Shown piece by piece: positions 59,291 through 64,000 of a DNA stretch of 64,000 nucleotides; position 1 is the stretch's first letter; every line of letters begins with the position of its first letter. The stretch covers positions 7,812,708 to 7,876,707 of the forward strand of contig OZ014412.1 of NCBI GenBank assembly GCA_963965975.1, read 5' to 3'. A program made the position numbers and the translations under genes. Origin of the DNA: Xestospongia bergquistia (taxonomy: Eukaryota; Porifera; Demospongiae; Haplosclerida; Petrosiidae). Under the pieces are notes generated by a model. That model saw only the letters and a program-made list of their open reading frames with translations, did not search any database and was not told the DNA's origin.

Positions 59291-59420
59291 CATTTCCTTT
59301 TATATGTACTGCAGATTTTGTCTTCGTGCTCTTGTGGGGCGCAACCCTGTCGGTTATGAATTTCATTAACGGTAACTATGAATATGTTTAATGGCAGCCA
59401 GTCTGTGATAACACTGACGA

Positions 59421-60219
59421 AAATAACTAAAACCAGCTACTTTTAGTTAAAGTTAGATACTTTGTAAGTCACACATAAGCAACTAGAAACCCATAGCTTC
59501 AAGCAACTACATAATAGTTATTGAATTGTCATACTGAAAATTTGTTTTGTTTTAAGAGTTTTGCATAATTTGGAGGGACACATCTACAATATCCAATATT
59601 CATTATCAACAATGGAAAACAGCTTAATGTAATATAAGTGTCATCTTGCATACAAAATCAAAAGTCAACAGAAAACTGCCATCCAATAAGAGATGCATAT
59701 TATTTTATTATGTTGATATATCTTTATCAAAATAATATTATAAATTAATATTAGTACAAACTACACATGCAGTATGCCATTTGGAAAAAGAATTAATGAC
59801 ATACCTTATTATATAAGTCATATACAAATGAAAAAATTTGTGATAACAGTAATAATATTCATTGATTGTTGTGTGTATCAGTAGTTAAAAAACTTCCAAT
59901 ACAATTTCAATAATGAATCACATTGCTTACCTCTAAGCGAGGTATTTATCATATCTTATATAAACACTACTAAACTGGAAATAGAAAGTGACCAAAATTC
60001 TTACTGCTTCTTCTAAACCTTTATTATTCTAAAACTTGTACTAGAATTGATCTACCATAAAACAATGATTCCACATGCCAGTAATATATGACACACAATT
60101 TCTTGGAAAATAGTATACTCTAGTAATACTCTGTCAACTATGATGTAAATTCTTTTTATCATACTATCTACAATGGCTACCAGTAGTGCAGATAATAACT
60201 TCTCTGCTATTCTACTTTA
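59421..60219. other. AT-rich sequence between the long repeats, no gene seen
   Basis: No open frame of note, no tandem repeat and no recognisable element. Confidence 0.5.
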
Positions 60220-60221
60220 TA

Positions 60222-60625
60222 ATCTATAGGAGCTAGGAACTCGCTCACAGTTAACCTATTGTTCTCAGCTGTGGAGGTCTAAGTACTTCAAAAACATTAA
60301 GGCTTTTGAGCTGTTACAACATAGAGCCACCAAATATATCCTAAATGACTTAAGTCCAATTATAAATCTAGATTAATATCTCTAAATCTTTTGCCTTTAA
60401 CCACCTGGCTGGAAATGCAGGATAGTTCATCGTGTTCTTTCTGAATCTAGAATACAATATTAAAATAATGTATTTAAACACACACCTTAATAGAGAATTA
60501 ATGGAGACAACAACAGTTCTTTATCCAGTATACCATGTAAATATCTGTCCTAATATTTCATGCTCCCAATGTAGACTCTTCAGTTCAGATCCTTGGACTT
60601 TTAATTCTTTATTGCTGTTTTAGAT
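60222..60625 (+). mobile_element. Non-LTR retrotransposon remnant (jockey/CR1-like reverse-transcriptase C-terminus)
   Basis: Plus-strand translation gives LTYCSQLWRSKYFKNIKAFE, then LLQHRATKYILNDLS. This is the typical block after the reverse-transcriptase domain of jockey/CR1-like LINEs (Leu-Trp-x-Pro, Leu-Glu-x-x-Gln-Arg-x-Ala-Thr-Lys). A frameshift follows, and a distal frame (60432-60623) contains CPNISCSQC and a stop. The 5' part is missing, as is usual for 5'-truncated LINE insertions. Confidence 0.7.
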
Positions 60626-60739
60626 TTTTAACATTATTGTTATACTTTTTTGCTGCAACATTGTAGATCAGCTAGTATATGTTTTACAGTAAAGGTACAT
60701 CTGTGTATACAATAAAGGTGCTTTGGTGTATGTAGTAAC

Positions 60740-61368
60740 ATTTTGGTAACATATTAGAGCAGTAATACTATTGTCACTTAACAATGACCTATATAGCAAA
60801 CTTCCCAAAACGTTTCAAGTGATTTGGTAACGTGGACCAAATTCTCAATTTTTCAATTCAGATCATTTTTAACAAAGGACATTATATAAATGTTCTAAAT
60901 ATGAACCACAACATTTTAGAGTAGTAATATTAATGTCACTTAACAAGGATCTATATACTTTAGTCCTAATTCCACAAAAAGTTTAAGTGATTTTTGTGAC
61001 ATGGACCAAATTCCCAATTTTTAACCTTATTGGTCAAAGATGTTGAGCTAAAAATGACCTAAGATGATAGGTATAGTGAAATCACTTCAATTTTATTATG
61101 AAGTTAGCTATATGGGTTCTTGTTAAATAGTGTAATTATTTGTGTTCGGAAATGATGTTAAAGTCTGTAAAAAAATCTAAACAGATTCTTTAATTTACAT
61201 GTACGTTTATTAGTAGAACAAAAGCCATTATATAAGTATTTTTAAATATGAAATTTTAGAGCAGTAATAATAATGTCACATAACAAAGACCTATATAGCT
61301 AACTCCACAAAAACGTTTCAGCAATTTGGTGACATGGACCAAATTCTCAATTTTTAACCTTTTGGTCC
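60740..61368. repeat. Three degenerate copies of a short dispersed repeat
   Basis: A module containing agagcagtaatactattgtc, a word like cctatatag, and gacatggaccaaattctcaa recurs near 60750, 60915 and 61258. Between the second and third, 61045-61240 matches 57361-57540 and 61919-62100, that is, an older fragment of the long repeat. The region is a nest of partial copies. Confidence 0.7.
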
Positions 61369-61504
61369 ACTTATGATTATTATTACAGCTGTTACAGATC
61401 ATTACGTATGTCTTATTTATTTGTACAGTCAATTGAATTTGAATCACAGATTAGTACTAGTAGCTTTTTACTAAGATGATGGGCCTTATTAAACCAATTA
61501 AGTA

Positions 61505-61838
61505 ATGCTCTTAGGAAAAGAGATCATCATATTCAGTTTTCAAAGTTCTTTCAAAAAGCATGCACTAACTAGAACAGAAGGCAATACTTTGGAACATTTG
61601 AGGAGAATCAAGCAGAAACCATTAAAATCAGTGCCAAATGAACTTAAAGCCATCTGCATGGAAGTTGTCCAATTACTCAAAAGGGAATCTGACCTTGAGT
61701 CTTTCTTTATCTGCTGCTCTTGCTTACACAGATAGAAATGAATGTGAAAGCAAGCCAATTTTGAGGTGTCATTTGCACCGTCGAATAGCAGCTCCCACTA
61801 TTGTAACAGAGACTTATTTGATGCCAGAGAACATCTAG
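61505..61838 (+). pseudogene. Frameshifted copy of the 56946 hypothetical frame
   Basis: Identical to the copy-1 frame until the word gagtctttatctgc, which here reads gagtctttctttatctgc. The 4-base duplication shifts the frame, so the 109-codon frame splits into 61505-61735 and a second piece ending at 61838. Confidence 0.6.
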
Positions 61839-62169
61839 ATACAGCAATACAGCAAACTGAACAGATAACTCCAAATGTTGACATTATCTATACATTACGA
61901 TTCTTTGTCACTCTCCTCTAAAAATGGCCTAAGATGATAAGTAGCGAAATCACTTCAAATTTTTTATGAAGTTAGCTATATAGGTCCTTGTTAAGTAGAG
62001 TAATTGTTTGTGTCCAGAAATGATGTTAAAGTCTGTAATAAAATCTAAACAGATTCTTTAATTTACATGTACATTTATTAGTAGAACAGAAGACATTATA
62101 TAAACAGAGGGGTAGGAATGAAGTTTAAGTTGGGGGGGCTGACCTTATATTTAGTTGCATTATATTATT

Positions 62170-62325
62170 AAAGATCAAAAATGACCAAAAAAATTAATTC
62201 GTCTGTCATTATAGGAAACAAACTCTTTAGCTATTACTAATAAGTTTATGTTATCAGTACGGTCATAGTACTTTGTAGGTTATTTTTTAGTCGGTGTAAG
62301 GTTGAAAAGTGCATTCCGCTGTAGC
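62170..62325 (-). mobile_element. hAT transposase tail, second copy, internally deleted
   Basis: Matches 57610-57816 but lacks about 45 bp covering the DRLNHVMLLHTHKD part and carries a one-base loss in a run of A near 62307. Not functional. Confidence 0.65.
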
Positions 62326-62587
62326 AGAAGTCATTGGTACGGTTAGATACAGTCTAATTAGGTTAAGACAATAGCCGCTTCAGTGAAGCAGTTATAGTCT
62401 TGAGTACAAATCAGGGGGGCTTAGCCCTTGACTTAAAGTTGGGGGGTTTCAGCTCCCCCTGCCACCCTTTCCTACCCCTATGTCTCCATTAACATAAGTG
62501 AATACCTTGACGAACATCATTATGCCATTGTCCCATCAATAATACATTTTGTCCTTAACTTTTTAACAGGACGGCTGCTGGATCTAC

Positions 62588-62866
62588 GTGATACAACAAT
62601 ACTTGCTCTTCCAATTTAACTTACTAGCTATCTGGTATGGTTGCAAACAAGAACAAACGGCTTATGTAAATTTTTGTCCTACCAGACTAAAATGGCTAAT
62701 TCCAATTGTGCTAACCTTAGAAGAATGCAGTAGACTAACAAACAATATTTGTATCATATCCAGGAAAGTATCAAAGAAAGCTGTTGACTGCAGTAACGTG
62801 TTACTTTCGAAAGAAGAGCTAAGAAGAAGGGCAGTGGCAGAGAGAGAGATGACTTTGATCTGTTAG
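62588..62866 (+). other. 92-codon open frame, hypothetical
   Basis: Frame beginning MIQQYLLFQFNLLAIWYG and ending AVAEREMTLIC. The matching stretch of copy 1 (58069-58270) is broken by an extra A and by the 62-bp deletion. No family recognised. It is either a piece of the same element as 56946-57275 or chance. Confidence 0.25.
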
Positions 62867-63507
62867 ATAAAGTTTACCTGTATATTGTGGAAAAAAACAT
62901 TTAGAAGAATACACTGGTACTAGAAAAAGACAAATAAGGACAAAGACAATGTTATCCTAGCTGGAGCATTACCACTCACTTCAAACCATTAGACACTTTT
63001 TATATCCATCAACCTATTTTTATAGTTCTTTTTATTAGTGGTAAATTATAGCAGAGCCTAGAGAAAATCCACTTGACTCTAGTATTGTTCAAAAGGATGC
63101 TTGAGTCTCATCAGCAATAGCAATGGTGACATGTATAGTTATAGTAATAGCGCCAACAGCTATAAACCAAACAAGGAAATACAGGAGGTACTCAAATTTT
63201 AAATAATTACCATTTTAACCATAAATAATATTTTTAATATCATGTCTTAATTTTTTAAACATATTGTCAATATGAAAATTTGAATACATCTAACAAACCA
63301 GTCAAACTTGTTAAACCAGTTAAAGAATTATTATCTGATAAAATTGATGTTATGCTTTGTAATACCAATTGCATGTTTTATGTATACCATACAACTTAAA
63401 GGAAGTTTGTGGAATGATCTCTATAAAACACCTGACGAGTTATACCAACATTCCTTCCCAATGGTTAGGTAGATTTTATAAAAAAAGTTAAATTTATAAA
63501 AAAAACA

Positions 63508-63870
63508 TGTTGTGTTGCCCAAACGATTCCTACTCGCTCACCCACTCAGGCTTCCACTTAGGCTCCAGGATTCCCTGCTATTGCTAGCTGGGACCGCCAC
63601 CTGGCTTGGTAACCCTCGTCTTCGCGAGGTAATCCTGGCTGGAGCATCGCCCTAACTTAAAACCAGCCGTACGGGATTCCAGCTCTTAGGGAATGTCGCA
63701 TTCAGGAACCGGGAACCACAAATACACCAGCCTCTTCTCGTTTAAAGGGAGACTACCAGCCCTATCCTAGTCGGCCTTTCGGATACTCCGAAGAGTATGC
63801 TGGTAACCATCTCAGAGGTCTGATGCATTGCAGAACGCTGGCCCACAACACAACCTATCCAAGATTGTGT
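63508..63870. other. GC-rich segment, second copy
   Basis: Near-identical to 58922-59290, with the five-base cttgg unit present once instead of twice. Same lack of recognisable coding or RNA content. Confidence 0.55.
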
Positions 63871-64000
63871 TCATTTCCTTTTATATGTACTGCAGATTTT
63901 GTCTTCGTGCTCTTGTGGGGCGCAACCCTGTCGGTTATGAATTTCATTAACGGTAACTATGAATATGTTTAATGGCAGCCAGTCTGTGATATCACTGACG

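Larger units (their letters stand above)
56810..59420. repeat. Long direct repeat, copy 1
   Basis: From acttatgattattattacag onward this block matches 61369-64000 at very high identity, offset about 4.56-4.58 kb; the second copy runs off the window. It contains a 109-codon frame, a hAT transposase tail, AT-rich sequence and a GC-rich segment. Copy-specific changes include loss of about 62 bp near 58256 and one extra A in the aacaaaacgg run near 58137. The boundaries on the right are uncertain because the window ends. Confidence 0.93.
61369..64000. repeat. Long direct repeat, copy 2 (runs past the window)
   Basis: Second copy of 56810-59420. It retains about 62 bp absent from copy 1 (near 62777-62840) and has lost about 45 bp in the hAT block (near 62262). 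Near-identity over 2.6 kb points to a recent event. Confidence 0.93.

Overview
The window is AT-rich animal nuclear DNA. It has many very short GT-AG introns, numerous micro- and minisatellites, and remnants of hAT and non-LTR transposons. Gene content and the compact exon/intron style suggest a sponge (demosponge, Amphimedon-like). That assignment is inference; no identity could be checked here.

Region 1 (1-27818, all minus strand) is a tandem array of one family of intronless receptor-like membrane proteins. Six copies are essentially open: 2463-4541, 4969-7011, 8394-10925, 17048-19543, 20871-22883 and 25122-27818. At least four are broken or truncated: 1-1084, 11196-12442, 13921-15885 and 23572-24240. 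Smaller decayed scraps lie between them. Every copy shares a core of about ten membrane segments and an acidic cytoplasmic tail. The ectodomain varies: the full form has signal peptide, beta-helix-like module, beta-sandwich-like module, Cys-rich/EGF-like stalk and membrane core, and other copies lack the stalk, or both the stalk and the beta-helix. Spacers, 3' UTR-like regions and upstream regions are duplicated with the genes.

Region 2 (28259-42041, minus) holds two ordinary conserved genes. The first is a three-exon GPR157/cAMP-receptor-like GPCR. The second is a 38-coding-exon RhoGEF of the ARHGEF11/ARHGEF12/RhoGEF2 type, for which I reconstruct 1566 residues with PDZ, RGS-like, C1, DH and PH domains. 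Its introns are full of minisatellites, and one array of five exact 79-bp units carries copies of a functional splice donor.

Region 3 (42064-48719) has no gene I can support. It contains a 42-bp minisatellite of about 13.5 copies and other repeats.

Region 4 (48720-56575, plus) contains two MFS transporters head to tail, 219 bp apart: an SLC37-like sugar-phosphate exchanger in 21 coding exons and an SLC46-like transporter in three.

Region 5 (56810-64000) is a duplicated block of at least 2.6 kb (56810-59420 and 61369-64000). It contains a hypothetical ORF (frameshifted in the second copy), a hAT transposase tail, and an unexplained GC-rich segment. A non-LTR retrotransposon fragment and short repeats separate the two copies.
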